DNA of 64,000 nucleotides from Pelecanus crispus. Lineage: Eukaryota > Chordata > Aves > Pelecaniformes > Pelecanidae. Each line of letters opens with the position of its first letter. The first letter of the stretch is position 1. A program made the translations under genes and the position numbers. The notes beneath the pieces were generated by a model. The model saw nothing but the letters and a program-made list of their open reading frames with translations, did no database searches and was not told where the DNA came from. The stretch is from the NCBI RefSeq assembly GCF_030463565.1, contig NC_134643.1, forward strand, positions 166,306,491 through 166,370,490. Reading direction: 5' to 3'. Below, piece after piece: positions 1 through 14,700 of this stretch.

Positions 1-3000
1 CTGAGCATAAACTGTGCTGAAGTGCTGAACTTCCTCCTGAAGTGCCATTGGGAGGTAATGAGCTGTCAAAATGACTGAATTTCTAGTTTTGTAGCAGATT
101 ATGGAAGAAAGCTTTGCATATCTAAAGTAAACCACAAAAAAAAAAGTGAATGAGAGTTTGAACAAATTATAAGACCTCTGTATTTGTAAGGTAGTTACAA
201 GTAAAGAAAACTCAGTTTTTTATAAACTTCCATTTTTCAATATAATTAAGTTTTTTTTAGATTAAAACATAAATGCCAAATTCCCCCACAATATTTATTT
301 TTGACAACTAGATTTCTTAAGAAAAAAAGAACCTGACAGCATCCCATTAAGCTACAGGGAAGTCTTCAGCAAAATTCAAAGTTTTCATCATTTCAGTCAA
401 AAGCTCAACTTCTTCACTCAAATTCATTCAGCTCAATACTGACTTGATATAGAAGCTTACAAGCTTAAGCAGCTTTGCAGTTTTCCTAAACCACGTTTTC
501 CCACAACCTCTTTCTCAAATACTGCCTCAGACTCCAAGGTTAAAAAAAAGTTAGGAAAGGAATATAGTTCTTCCATTTCTAAGTTATTTGATTTTTTTCC
601 ATCACCCAGAAGGCTGCAGTTTCTAGAGAACAGCTGAATTCTGTGCAACTACTTTTTCATCAATAAAAGCATTTGTATCATTTTTGGTTTTATATTATCC
701 AGCAGAATAAGATGATGATCTGCAAAAGTTAAGAACATTTGGAGATGTCTATGCTTAAGGCAATTTAATACAATAACACCTGAAGTCTTAAGTGATTGAT
801 AGAAAAAACCCTAAAGTAGTATAACTGTCCACTGCTCTGTAAAGTTTTAGTAGTTTACATTACTTTCCCATGGGATTTTTTTCAGTCATTTATAGTTCAT
901 TGCTTCGTATGGCTATAGATTCCCTGCTGTGTTAAAAAATGCCAAATAAAATTATATCTCATTCACTGCTTTATGCTATACCTTCTTTTGTTCAGATCCA
1001 ATTAGTGAAAGCTTGTTCTTCATTTATCATACTTTTAGCTGATTACATTAGGCATTACAATAGTTCTCTAGCTTTCTTTGACTATGTTTGCACCATCAGT
1101 GTTACATTTATGGTTGAGGAGGCTCTTTCATCTTAACCTTCTATTCCAATCAGTTCAGGGGGAAAAAGTACATACAATTACTCTTGTTCTGCCAAAGCTT
1201 CTTTGCTTGTTTTCTCATCCCAAAAATAACTCTGCCAGATGTTTTAATTAAAAAAATTTCCAAATTCTACTGGTCCTCCCCGACTTTACCTATCCAAGTG
1301 TAAAGAATTAGTGCTTTGCAAGCCGAACTCTTAAGTTAAAAAAAAAAAAAAACAGCATTTTGAACAGTATACAATTTATTTCCTTCACTTTCCCAAAAAT
1401 AACAGATGTAATAAGAAGGATTAGCCAGGACTTTCAAGACCCTAAAAAGCATTCATTATGACCTACTTTTCTCAACATACTCAGTACCACATAAGCAACT
1501 GTATGCTCTAGGGGGGTCTCAGTAGCCATTCTGTCAGGCTGTCTTCCCCTACCACCACAATGATTTTATTTCAGGACAATTGTTAAAGCAGCAACTTAAC
1601 TTCCACAGCATAAATAACTTCGGACATAATCCTTTTTCACAATTCACCCTCCCTCCCACCTCCACAAAGGTAAAGGTAATCCAACACCATTTCATAATAT
1701 TTCCAGCTACCTGTAACTTTACATTAATACCCAAGCACTCTGAAGTCACTCGCTTCCTTTTAAGCTTTGTTAATGGTCCCTCCCTATCACCTTAGCAGTT
1801 TTAACCTATAGAAATCCTTCAGATCTTTGGCCATTTTTTAAATTAAGATCACAAAACAGTATTTTGTTCTTTGTATTTTCCTTCTTTCGGTAAGCTTTAT
1901 TTGGCTCTCAGCAGGTTGTTCAATTTTTGCCACATTCCCAATTTTAACAGTCCTTTCTGCTGCTTCCTGCTCATAACAGCAAAGTTTTAATTTCTTGAAA
2001 TGAGAATTTCTTTGTACTGTTATAGCCTAGTTACTCATTTTATATATTAATGAGAGGTATGCCAAAATGACTATTGCTCTAACAGCATACTCAAGACATT
2101 TGCCATGGTGTTCCACAGAAACCAAGTCTGAAGAACAAGAAAAAGTAGTTTCATTGAAAGTCTATATGCATTTCAGTTATTCCAGCCACCTTCATTCAGC
2201 ACTGCAAACTCCACAAGGACTTCAGAGAATTTTAACATTAAAAAATGAAAGAAAAGTTGAATAGTCAACAAAAAAAGTTTTTTCCAAAATAAAGTTACAG
2301 GATAAGATTATTCACTAGTGAGTCTACAGTATCTTTAGTCAAAGACCAGTGATTTTAAGACTATGTATACCATTCCTGTCCAAGCACCAGTGAAAATGCC
2401 TGCTTGGGTCATTTATACATATGATACTGGATAGGGAATAAACTAGAAGCTATCACTTAGGAGCCTGAATTGCTCAATACCTTGTGATTGTTTTTTTCCT
2501 CTTTAAATATTTAGTGAGCACACTCAAGGAACCCTGCTTCACTTTAATTTCAGTTCTGTCTTCAACCACTATGACAGAAAGGAAAGCCAGAGAGACATAA
2601 CAGACTGTCTTGTTTGCCCTTCTTTTACAGTTATTTGCAAAAATAAGTTACTATTAAGAGTATCAGACTACCCTTATTTCAGCAAGTAGCTACACAGATG
2701 ACAAGTAACATAAGGGGCTATTACTACATCTCAAAGGTTACTCTAAGTTCTAAACAGAAAATTTACATACACCAATTAATGCTATTTCTAAACATTTTAA
2801 TTAAAAATACTTTTGTAAAGCATCCCTGCCTACTCTAGTCACTTAAAACCAGGTCCCACTATTTTTAGTAAAGACAAACAGGTTCGGGATTGGCAACTAG
2901 TTCAACCGCATACCTTTACATTTATTTCTGCCTTTGGTTCAATGACTATCATCATCACGGTAGCTGCCCATGATATTCATTGCCTTTCCAATACAAGTCT

Positions 3001-5720
3001 TGAAGGAGTGAGGGATGTCTTGCTTAATTCTGTCAAGCACAAAATCAAAAGGCTATTCACAACTTTTATAGCATCCCACCACCAAGCAAACAGGTTTCTC
3101 CTAGCTACATGAGCACAGAGGTTCGTTTGGCAGGTTACACCAGCTCCCACATTTGATTTCAGAGCATTTGAGATTTTGCTACCATTGCTACCAAAAATAT
3201 ACCATATTTGGTATAACCAATAAGATAGCTGTTAATGGAACCTGAACATAAATGAACAACATGGGGCAAACACGGTTTGTTACTTTACAGTAAGCAACAC
3301 AGTAAAAGAATTTGGCCTCTGGACTCATCTACTGAGGTTATCCAAACTGGCAGTCACACACATACAGCCAGGTCATTTCCACAATGAACAACCAGAGGTA
3401 TCCAAGTCATTAAGACAGATGACATTAGTTAAACTATTTCCCAGTGCAAGCACCCAAGGATTTATGGTAGACATACGCTACTTTTTTGGTCTAATTATAC
3501 ATATGTTGCTTAGACTTAATACCACTACCCTATTTTAAGCACAGACAAGTGTTTCAAGTAGCCTTTCTCTCATTTTCCTTTAAATACTTGAACCTTCTTC
3601 AATGCACACAGCTAATGTTTAACCTTGTACAGATAGGTTTGATCGGTCTTTAAGCAAGGATACAAAGAGCGAAGCAGACACCATTTCACCCTTACAGCAT
3701 TTGTTAAAGCCTCATCTCTAGTCCACGAACTCAAGATGTCAGTGTCTCATTTAACACAATGTTATCTTTGTGAACTGTTAGGAGTATATTAATCCATTTC
3801 TGACATACTAGCTTAGATTGCCTTTCTCTTATGAACTATTACAGATTAAAGACCCTATTCATATTTTAAAGCTAAGACAGCACTGTAGATTGAAAATATG
3901 ATAGCTACTCTGCTTCAGTTTCTTCTTTTTAATGCACTATTTGTACTCCCTTCCCTAGGGTCATGAGTTGTACTTTTTCCTGTCGTTCTTATTCCCTCAT
4001 TATGTTCTTCAATCTTGTTTTTTACCTACTGCTTTCGGCTCTTTTCATACTCTCCAGCTGATAGCAGGGTCCATACAATAAACAAAGCCATCCAGACACA
4101 CTGGAGAAGACCAGTTCATTTTTTCAAGTCCACTACAGACTGGCAAAAGAACATGTTTTCTCTTTTTAGACAGCTTTTTCAGTCTATTTTCAGAATGAAT
4201 TCATGCCAGCAAACAAGGCTGTGCAGTGCTGCTGAACAGCAAATCCATTTATCCTAACAGCAGATACCATATACATAAGATGGAATACAAGTACCCATCA
4301 GCATGCTTCAGTTTTACCAGAGGGTTCATAGATCATACAGAGTAGTTTGTATGCATATCCACTTAATCCTTGGCTTCCAAAAGAATTAGAGAATTTATCA
4401 CGATGTCTGACACCCATCCAATTAAGAATTCATTTCACAGTCCACTGAGCATCCACAAGCAACTATACTCTCCCAGTTACAGCTACCAGTTAAAATCCAG
4501 ACCAAGTATACTCTTCACTCACCTCAGAAAGAAAGAATTACTTGGCATAGAAATCCAGCAGTAGGGCATTTGTCCTGTCTCGGAAAATAAAGTTTCAGTC
4601 CCTTGCTCTACCTAGAGCCTACTTATATGAACTGAGTTAGCCACACAGGAACAGAACCACAAAAGGACTCTGACAAAAAGAGCTGTCCAAAACTCCCAAC
4701 AGCTCTCACCTTTCACTTAACTCCAAAAACACCTAAGTGCTAACTGCTTTCCCAGATTCCACCAACCATGGTTTAGTTTTTCAATGTTGAGCCACACACC
4801 ACCTACATTCACAAGTCTTGTCCTGCATAAAACCTACATTTTTTTTTCCTGATAGCTTGTCTGAGGGACCTATTCTATTAAATCATAACACAGAGTTTTA
4901 ACTCCCTTCCAGATTTCAACAAACTCTCCTGGGACATGGGGGCACCCCCAGACCTTTCTCCCGTAGCAGTTTTTGCAGGCAAGGAATAATATGATGTTCT
5001 CTCTAGTCAACAAGGACATGCAAGTATGACTGCACTTGCTGTTATATCAAAGGAAATTATCTTCCTATTCTTGCTATGAGTGACTTGAAATACTTCTCAG
5101 AGACTACAAGACCTGAAAATGGGCGGATAGCTAGAAAAGTACCCTACTCATCTATATAGCCATTTTACCACCTTCCTGCCATGCTGCTGAATATCCAGGA
5201 CACCTCAATATCCTCAAATGGAACAGCTCCAGTAAGGTCTGTTCAACACACCTGGCAGGAGAGGGCATTCCTCTGGGAAGTGGGAAGCAATGAGTTGGAT
5301 TTACCAGGCACAGAAACAATTTATACCAAGTTCTATACCATCTCCTAAGATCCACTTTTCATTGCCTTTTTTGTGTACATTAACAAAATGAAGTTTAGGT
5401 TTCACTGCCACTATTACACTTGCTGCATGTGTCTACCAGGTGTTAGTGTCTAGCTTAATCCAGGGAAAAGGCAAGGTAACAGTTACACAAGCAACACACA
5501 GAAAAGTTCACTCAAAAAACATGCTAAATACTTGTTTAATCCTCCCCCCCACCTTGGTACCTCCCCTCCTTTCAGTCTCATGGAGGAAAAGGACATATAC
5601 AAGGATACTTCAGAATTGCCAGCATGCCCACCATGGTAACCAACGAGCCTGCATAACAGTTGCAAGTCTTTTTGAATTAGTAAGACTCCCACCTACCATT
5701 TGAATTCAAGTAGTACTTAC
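1..5720 (-). other. PCCA: PCCA intron 4 (partial)
   Basis: This is AT-rich unique-looking DNA with short poly-A and poly-T runs (for example about 1339-1353). No long open frame with recognisable protein similarity and no clear mobile element was seen on either strand. Its right edge is the exon 4 donor. The intron continues past position 1, so its full size is unknown. Confidence 0.85.
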
Positions 5721-5789
5721 AGCATTGGCATCGACATCACTGTGTATGGCAACTGTTTTAATCCCCATCTTCTTACATGTTTTGATGAC
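5721..5789 (-). CDS. PCCA: PCCA coding exon 4
   Basis: The acceptor TAG precedes 5789 and the donor GCT|GTAAGT follows 5721. The 23 codons begin VIKTCKKMGIKTVAIHSDVD and match the human exon in length (69 nt) and in nearly every residue. This is the last PCCA exon inside the window. Exon 5 must lie beyond position 1. Confidence 0.96.
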
Positions 5790-8700
5790 CTACCATATAA
5801 GAAGTGACAATTATCAGTACTTAAAATACCAATAGTTTAAGAATTAACTACAAAAAGAAAAAGTTTAAAAGATTACATACTTACTCGGCATGCAATCTCT
5901 CCTCTGTTGGCAATAAGGAGTTTTTCAAAAGTCTGAAGGGAAAAGAACAATAAGGATCTTGAGAGACTAACAAACCACAAGGTTTTTCTCCCTCCAGAAA
6001 CATGCATTCTTTTCTCCTCCACTTCCACTAAACCCCTGGTTTATCCATGAGCTTGTAACTCTGAGACCACCTACTTTTAAAAAGGTTCTGCTGATTTAAT
6101 AATGATGATATAGCAGAAAAGGTATGCTATACTAGATCTACCTAGCACGTACATAGTTTCAAAAGAAAAACATGTTGACTATTCACACCAGCATTCCCCA
6201 AATCTCCTCATCACGCACTGTGCAGAAACTAGAACTCTACAGAGGCTCTAGGAGATAGTCATATCCATGGAAGAGACATTCATAAGCACTGCCAAATACA
6301 CACCAACAACCTCTACCCTAGAAGGGCCAAAGTTGCATGTTTCTTAATGCACAGAAGATATTCAAAGGAGGCATGCTTACTGTACTTCCCAGGTCTTTGC
6401 TGTTTTTAAAACTACACAAAGGGAAGGACCTCACATTATGGCAGCACTCTAAAGATCATGTTTTAAAAGCTTACACCTACATTCTGCTAGACACAGAGCA
6501 AACACCCATGCCGATGTTACCATCCTTCTGTTGGAAGTTACCATCACTGTTCTTCTCCCACTGCACAACCCCTGTGAAAGCTCCCAAACCTGCTTTGGGA
6601 AAGTGCCTGTATAAAAACCTAAACCTATCTGATTTTACCTCTACTTGGAGCATGCTAGGAGTTACCCATGGTTAGTGCCTCTAACCAGCACAGATGACCT
6701 GGAGTACAATACTCATCTGTCACAGGAGATCTTTAAAAGGCATTTCGATCATAAGGAGAGGTTCCCCTCTGCTTAGGGCATGAAGGGTAAAAGACCAACA
6801 CTGCTGCTCTGTACAGGCATGCTTGCTGAGTTGTACCAGCCTGGCCCCTCCTTGTAGCTGAGCCTCCTGTGAGGAACCTGGCAAAAGCCTGCATTGCCAT
6901 CATGACACTGTTACACACTCAGTACTAAGTAGCAACCAAAGTGCAACAGAACAGCAAGTCAAATTCAGTACACCACTGAAATACACCTTTCACACTGGAG
7001 TGCACTTAATGCTTGTTGTAAATATACCTTCAATGCTCCTACCATGCTTGTAAGAAGGAGATAACAAGCTGTCAGAAGTCAATAAGCCTTACACCATAGA
7101 CAAAAACTTCCCATTAAGAAAGAGTGGTGAAGGAACAGAGTTGCTCAGCATAAGAATCTCACTGCTGGCAGTAAGGGTTATTGCCATCACTGGCCTTGCT
7201 TCTAAATATACAGGTGCACTTTGATACCGCACCTGCTTGGTTGCAAACACAGGCTGCCACTGAAAGGGACAATCCTGCTTTACACACTTACCCCCACAGC
7301 TTTCCATGCATCAGACCTAGCAGGGATGCAGCTTCAGGACATGTCAGTTCAACACACTAATCAAACATTCCTACTCTGACTCCCTCACTCCAAATCAAAA
7401 CACAGGATAGGGAACTGGCAGGACTCTCCCCTTCAGGGGCAGCCTGCAGTTACACCAGATTAGGTTTATCAAACTATACCCTAAGACATTCAATAGCTAT
7501 TCTCCCTTCCCTACACCAAACAGCTGTTTTTCATATGGACCAGGGGGAGAGGAAGTATTGCCACTGCAACAGTGAAACTGTTTATTACCCCCACAGTCAT
7601 TAGTTAATTTGGGGAGGGGAAGAAAGGTGTAAGAGGAGAGGAAGGAGCACTGCAAAACCCCAACAGGAATTGCTATTGACAGACTAGGGTATATAATGTT
7701 TGCTCCCCTACTCCAAACAGACAGACATACTCAAGGTGCCCTTGACCAAATTTACTTCTTTAAAGCCATGGCTGAGCTGGCATCACATGACCAGTTTAAA
7801 AATACTACCATGTGCTAACAACTCACAAAGTAAGTGATAAAACCCTCCAGGTAAGAGCTGCAGCAAGCTTATATGGTAAATTCAGCCAGACCTGCTGAGG
7901 AATGCATACCACCACCTTGTACTCAGGCACAGGCACACCCTAGTCAAAAGATGGATCTCAAACATCCTTAAGCAAGCTCAATTATCAGAGGTACAAGTAC
8001 TGTAAGAACACCACAGGAGCTAGCAATTTGTTTGACAAGCTTTTTTAGCTGAGGGCCTGGTCTAAAACCCAGTGAAAAAAACTGAAATGTTTCCAACATG
8101 CTCACACAAATTGTTCCTGAATCTAAATTTCAAGATTCTAGGTACCTGAAGGTTTTTAGGCATATAGACTTGAGAAGGAATAAAAAAAGCTCCCAAATAC
8201 TTGGCATTGGAAAGTTTAACAACTCAAATACTTCATCAACTTAGCTCTTGGTATAAGAGTTGTTTTATTAATGAAGTATGGCCACAGTACAAGACAAGAC
8301 TCTCAGTATCAAAGTGTTAAGAATATTTGACATTCATTTTAATTTCTAATTTTGCAATAACGACACTAACAGGAAGAGACTGGGCTCTTGCTCCTGCCTT
8401 TAAAGACAAGCCTCAAGTCCAGCACATAAAAAAACCCACACGCTGCTTTGAAGTAACATGCAGCATTTCTTGTTTATGTCATTTCCACTAATTAGCTTAA
8501 AAAGGTCTGATATGAAAGTCTTGTCATTACAAAGACAGTGGAAGGGGCAGTGAAGGGAAAAAGCAGAAAACAGCTTAAACTATCTGTAGTAGCCACTGGT
8601 TGGAATGACATAGCTCCTAGTTAAGAAAAACCAAATACCCAATGACATCATCTAAACATAACCATGCCTTCAGAAAAGCAAGAGGACCTTGATTAAGCAA

Positions 8701-11700
8701 GGACCTTAAGAATACAGATTTCTTCAGAAGACTTCTTTTTAAGCCACAGTTCTAGATACATACTGTTTTTCCCTGTTCTCAAATCCTATTTCACTAATGG
8801 TTAATCGCTTCTACACTGGTATACAAGGCCAAGCCTATCAGTCCTGAATTGTCAAGCATTCTTGCCCTTCAATACTAGCATACCTTCAGCCACGTTATTT
8901 TTCCAAGTGTGTTACTTTAGAGGCCATGCCAAGACAATCCCACAAGAAAAGTTTTTCTTGGCTAGTAACTGTAAATTGAGATTGCTACTGCACAAGTCCC
9001 AAGATGAGGATTTATTATTCCCTGCAGGCCTCAAGGGCCCATCTCTACCCAAGCTCTCAAGTTCTCACCCCACATCAGATCATCTAACTGTTGCCACTAT
9101 TGTACACTTGTGTTTCTACAAAAAGTTTTTGGATAGTCTAGCTCCCAGAAGTTTTAACAGGCTTATACCTCCCACATCATGCAAAATACTAATAATTGTT
9201 TCACAATTATAATATCTTCAGGCCAGTATGTAACTTTCCCAAGCTCACAATCACTGATCCAGCCTTTCAAGGTATGCACCTGAAGTAGCATCCAATCTTG
9301 ACAAATACACTGCAAAAGCAACTTCCTTTTTGATTTAAAAAAAAAGGAAAAAACATGCTATTAAACCACTGACTGCACAGGGGTCATACTAGGAGAACTA
9401 CCATTGTTAGTATCAGCAAAGGGGAGAGGATAGCTTTAAAAGCCATGTCAGTGGTACAGTAAAATGCTAAAGAGAAAACATGCACCATACTACTTACCTT
9501 TTCATTTGGATCATACACAGATGAATACAGTTTATGTGAAGTTATAAGGCACCATCTTGAACACAGCGTTTCACACTACAGAAGAAAGAGGGAATTAAAC
9601 GTTTTCCTCCTGCTACAGTATTCCAGTAACATAAGAACAGTTCATACAGTGACACCTTGAAGAAACTCTTCCATATGCTTCCATTCCCCCACCAAGCAGA
9701 TGACAGCTTAAAGATCTACCCTCCCCCAAGCACACACCCAACAAACAGTAACCAAAAACAATTCAGAAGCTCCAGATATGAAGTCATAAGCTTAGGTATA
9801 AATGATTTTTAATAAACTCTCCATTATAACATCTTCTTTCCTTCTTACTCCAAGAAATACCTATATGGAAGTTCTCAGAAGAGCATGCATGAGTCTGCAC
9901 AATCTGGGGATGGGGAGAGGCCTTCACTGCCAGGGAGCTGTTGGGAATAAAGCAGGTAATGGACTGGGCCAGTATGGAGAACAAAAGTAGAACAGACTTT
10001 GGATGCTAGTTCGGCTCCCAGTCTTCCCCACCACAACCCCTGACAGTGGTCCAAGGGAGAGGCCTTTTTCTCCTTATCTCAAAGGCTTCTGCTCTGAACC
10101 AACTTCTACAAAAGACTTAGCTCCTATAGTTTAACTATTTTGCATGATATGTCAGGAAAGGAAGCATACATATGCTATTACAAAGAGAACACAACAGATG
10201 ATACAGCAAGTTTGCAAGCGTACCAAGGACATTCAGACAGGTACTTCTCAAGCAAGTCATTTCACAACATAATGGTAGCTATACTTAACAATAAACAAAA
10301 TAATCAGACAGATAAATGATCCCACACCAAAGTTGCATCAATACAGATACAGACAGCTTGGGGAAAACTACACTTGCTCACCCAATTAGAGTCAAAAGGA
10401 CTGTAAAAGCCTTAATCTCAAATACCATCTAATAGGAAGCACAAAACTGCAATGACTGACAACTGCTAGAACTCAGAACCTGTCAATTCTGTCTGAAAAT
10501 TTTTTTCAGAAGTTGCAGAAATCTGACTTAGAAGTTTAGTAGAAAGTAAAGGCTGTCCTGTGAGAATAGACTAAAAGTGATAAAGACAGACTACACTAGA
10601 AAGGAGACCAAAAAATAAGGAAGTAAGTACATGTTCATATAAAGAGGTTAATTAGGTAATTCAGCTGCTCTTTCCACAACAGTAGTAGACAGAGAATTTT
10701 ATCAATTTTTCAGTTACCTTAAGTCTACTGTAAGCTCATACTGGCTCTGAAGTACTAGTGGCTAGCAGTAACTGGAATGAGAACACTCCCTATGCAGCCC
10801 TCCAGTCGGATCTAGTTTGAAGATACTTTTCATGTTGCATCACAGAAAGCAGAAACCAGCCCAGGATTAAGAAGGGCACCACATTTGTAACAGAGCTGAT
10901 ATCATAATATTATAAAGAAAAAACAATATATTTCATACAAGTCCTGTGATACAGAACTAAAGGAAGCCTTAGAGCACACTACCTCATGCCAGCTCAGACT
11001 GAGCTTCATGAGTAGAAAGCTGCTACAGCTTCACAAACCATTTAAATGCCAATCACTAGTGGCAGACACAGCACACACTGTCCCAGGTAATCCAGAGAAA
11101 CTTAATTAGAACAATTCAGATATTCTTAGTTATTCTGGAACTAAAAAGTCAGTGGAAAGCAACTGTTCCACCCTGTTTCACATGCTGTGTTCTCTCCCAC
11201 TCTTTTTTCTTGGCCAGTTTTTTTTAGCTTCTTTCATTTTTTCACTTCACTCTCCAAAAATAAAATCCAGAATAACAACCTGAACTGCAAATCATTTGAT
11301 GTGCTAGAATCAAAACCACCAGAGGTTTGGGGTTGGGTTTGGTTTTTTTTTTTTTTTGCAGAGGTATATCATTCTTCATCCAAGAATGTGACAGTACAAG
11401 CTGTTTCAGGCATTAAAGTGGGAAGATACAGTTAAGGACCAAATTCTGCCGGCTGCAACCACACGTACCAGCTGGTCATTATCCCAAGTCTACAGCAGGA
11501 CTGTTACACCTTCAGTGACTGCATCACAATCTAGATTCCATCAAAGGGAGGAACAAGGATACCTACAGCAGAAGCAGAATATACTCTCCTGCTCCGGAGT
11601 ACATGCAGTTAAGCAGATTGAGTCCCTCCCCTCTCAAACACTATTGACAGAAGTGCTTGAGGGACCACAAATAGCCTGAAGAAGGTCATACAGGACAAAA

Positions 11701-14700
11701 TCTCCAGAGTTAATATTATTCATTGGAGAAAGTGCTTGTTAAGGGTCAGTGGGGCTAATCTAAATACTTCCAGTTTGCTGAGAGGGAGGGGGCAAGGGAA
11801 GAAAAGCTTCTGAGCTTTCTTGTAAACACCTTTTATACAAAGCTAGTTTTGAATGCGTATGAGAAGCCAGAAAAGTTATGCCACAGATGGAAACTGGAAG
11901 GAAAGGCTATGATGGGAAAATTAGTTAACATTAAGTTTCAGAATCTTAGCCATGTGCCATCTTGGGGGCGGGGGGGGAAGGCCTGTTCAAAGTTTTTATA
12001 TAGAAATAGTACAGTTACCAAGCAATTAAAAACTGGAAAAGCATTAAACCACACTCAGCTCTGGTTTTACACTACAAAATTGGGCAGGTTTCACACAAAA
12101 ATCTTGCAATAGCCTAACCTAATTATGCAACCATGTTTAAAAACTTAACTACCTTCTCAAACACACACTAGAATCCCTCAGAGAACCAGGTTCAGCCCTG
12201 AATTGAATACATGTGGAGTAATTTCCTAAAACAAGTCAACCACATTGCTCAAGTTGGATGTGAAATCCCAACCTATTTTTGTAATGACTTGTTACTTCAA
12301 TTTCATAAAGCTTTTGACTCTTGAAAGCCCAAGAACACAGGCTATTCATTTATGAGAGCTCAACTCCGAACTTCTGAGTTTGGCTTAGAGTTTCCCACCT
12401 CTACCGAATCCTCAAAAAACAGATAGTGTTAGTACTGTATTTTGGAAAAGCATCCTGCTTTATCTATTAATTGCACAATAGCCAAACTGAGCTCAAACCT
12501 GAATAGCTGTAACAGTTATAAAATAACTTTATATAAATCAAACTAGACAGTAAGTTGTAGAACAGCATGCTCATCACACGCTGCCACTTTGAGGCCTAGC
12601 AGAGAACCTGCCACCCAGGGACCCAGTGCAGCCCTAGGAAATCTCTTCAGGTGGTGTAAGGACACAACACACAACAACCAAACAGAAAATTAACTTGTTA
12701 TTTGGAGATGGCTTACATGTGTGTTTTTAAAGGTTTATATGTCCCTCATCAAGGAAAGACATTTCCCTGCCATACTGGTCATCCTGTAAATAACTCATTG
12801 ATACTGAGCTTTCCAGGTACAAAGAGGCCTCAGGTCTTGAAATGGAGATGCAGAGTTCCAGATTTCAGGCAGAAAAAGCATCATATACCAACATTTGCTT
12901 TCAGAAGTCTAATATGGGGAAGAATGTATATTTTCACATTACTAGCAAATACTGTAAGCAATGCCCGATAGTAACAGCTAGGGTAACATACTTATTTTCA
13001 CTAGCCATAAACTCTACCTCTTGCTTCTGTCTTCTGCTAGCAATCTTACGAAGGATTTTGCCCCTACGCTTTCAAAGATTCAAGCTTAAGACACCATGAG
13101 ACTAACCTCTTTATATTTGCAGTGTATTTCCCATTAGCTCTAAGCATTGCTGAGTAACTATAAACACGAAGAAAATTTAATTTTTTTCCGTATTTTTATT
13201 ACGCAGGACCTTCAGGTATCTGCAAGAATTTTGAACTGTAAGGCTGGAAGTGTAGCTTATTAATGCAAGATTGTACAAGTCTTGTAAAGAGAAAAGCACA
13301 CATAATGTTTCTGGTTTTGGGGTTTTTTTTCCCCTCTAATGAAGCACAGAGTGTGCTGAATAGCTAAGTACTTGTACTGTAAGCAGATCCTCCTGAAGCC
13401 AACTACAAAAGATGCAGTACAAGGTTCTGTAAGGTACACTGCACCATACATAATAATTCTTTCACCCTTACCAGGTTTGAGAACCACTGGTAATTCTAAG
13501 AGGGAGAAGAGAAAATCTGGTTTTCATATTTGCCAACACAGCATACAAACTACAAGCAAGGAAACACCCATCCACCTAAGGCTATTTTTTCCAAAACTAA
13601 ATAATTTCTACACCCAGGTACCTTCTCCCTTGTGCCAGTCCCAAAAGTTTGTATAGTCACATGGTGAGCCAGACCAGGGAATACATCCAGCTGAGAAGAT
13701 ACTCACAAGGAGTGGGAAAAAACAGGTTCTCAGCCAGATTTTAGTCCAGCTTATCCACTTAGATATTCAAGCAGCAGAGCTGGCACAAGTTGGAGGGAGA
13801 CAGAAGCCCAAAATGAATTGCCCGTGATCAAGATCTAGCAGCTGCACCAAGCTGGAACAGCTTCCCACAGCATAAACAGCTCCAGTAAGGCCAGCGCCTG
13901 TGAAATAGTTCTTGCACGATTGTTACAGTACTGTGAACTACCAATGCAAGTTTGGGACAGGCAAAATAACAAGCAAATTAAACACACAAGTAGTGTTTCA
14001 GAACAAGACTGACGTTTTTTACTCAATGTAAACTTCAATGAACTCTTGACTTTTTCTTCCAGAACTAAGATTTGCCCACAGCAGACAGCACAGCATGCTT
14101 TGCCTACAGAATCCAAACAGCTGCTCCTGGGAGCAAGGAGAAAACCAGAAGTTTCTACCTGTGGCATGCTTTAAGAGTGCTTGTCAGTACTAAAATCCAT
14201 AGTTTACATACTAGAAACAATCACTGCAGTCCAAAAGTCTAGGTCTACATTCATCTCCCCAGATTGGTGACCATTTTAACTCCCTTCCTTAATGGCAGAT
14301 GATACCAATCTTGCTACATCATCAGCCTAACACTTGTGTGCTCAAACAAGGGGAAAAGACACTTCCCTGGAATAACAGCATGCTAAAAAGAATGTCACGA
14401 AAGAGAGCAAGGAGCTCCCACTGTACAGATAAACATCCGTGACTTAAAAATGGTGAGCGTGTAGATAACAACTTATGAGGGCACAGATGGTAGAGAAACT
14501 TTCCATACATTTACTTCAATGGTTAGAAAACTAATCTACACTGCTAAAAATCCATGTCAGTAGTTCACTTTGATTTCATGATTTATAGTATTTATTGCTT
14601 TCTTCTACACTACTTTAAAGTCTGACAGCTTTCTCAGAAGAGTTTCAAGACTGAAATATCAAAAGCCATCTCTCATCCTCATTCTGTAACTACAGCCGCC

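Noticed and set aside
1..5720. PCCA exon 5
   Set aside because: Searched by eye on the minus strand for the expected VHVKMADEAVCVGP-type coding segment and found nothing; it probably lies beyond the left edge.
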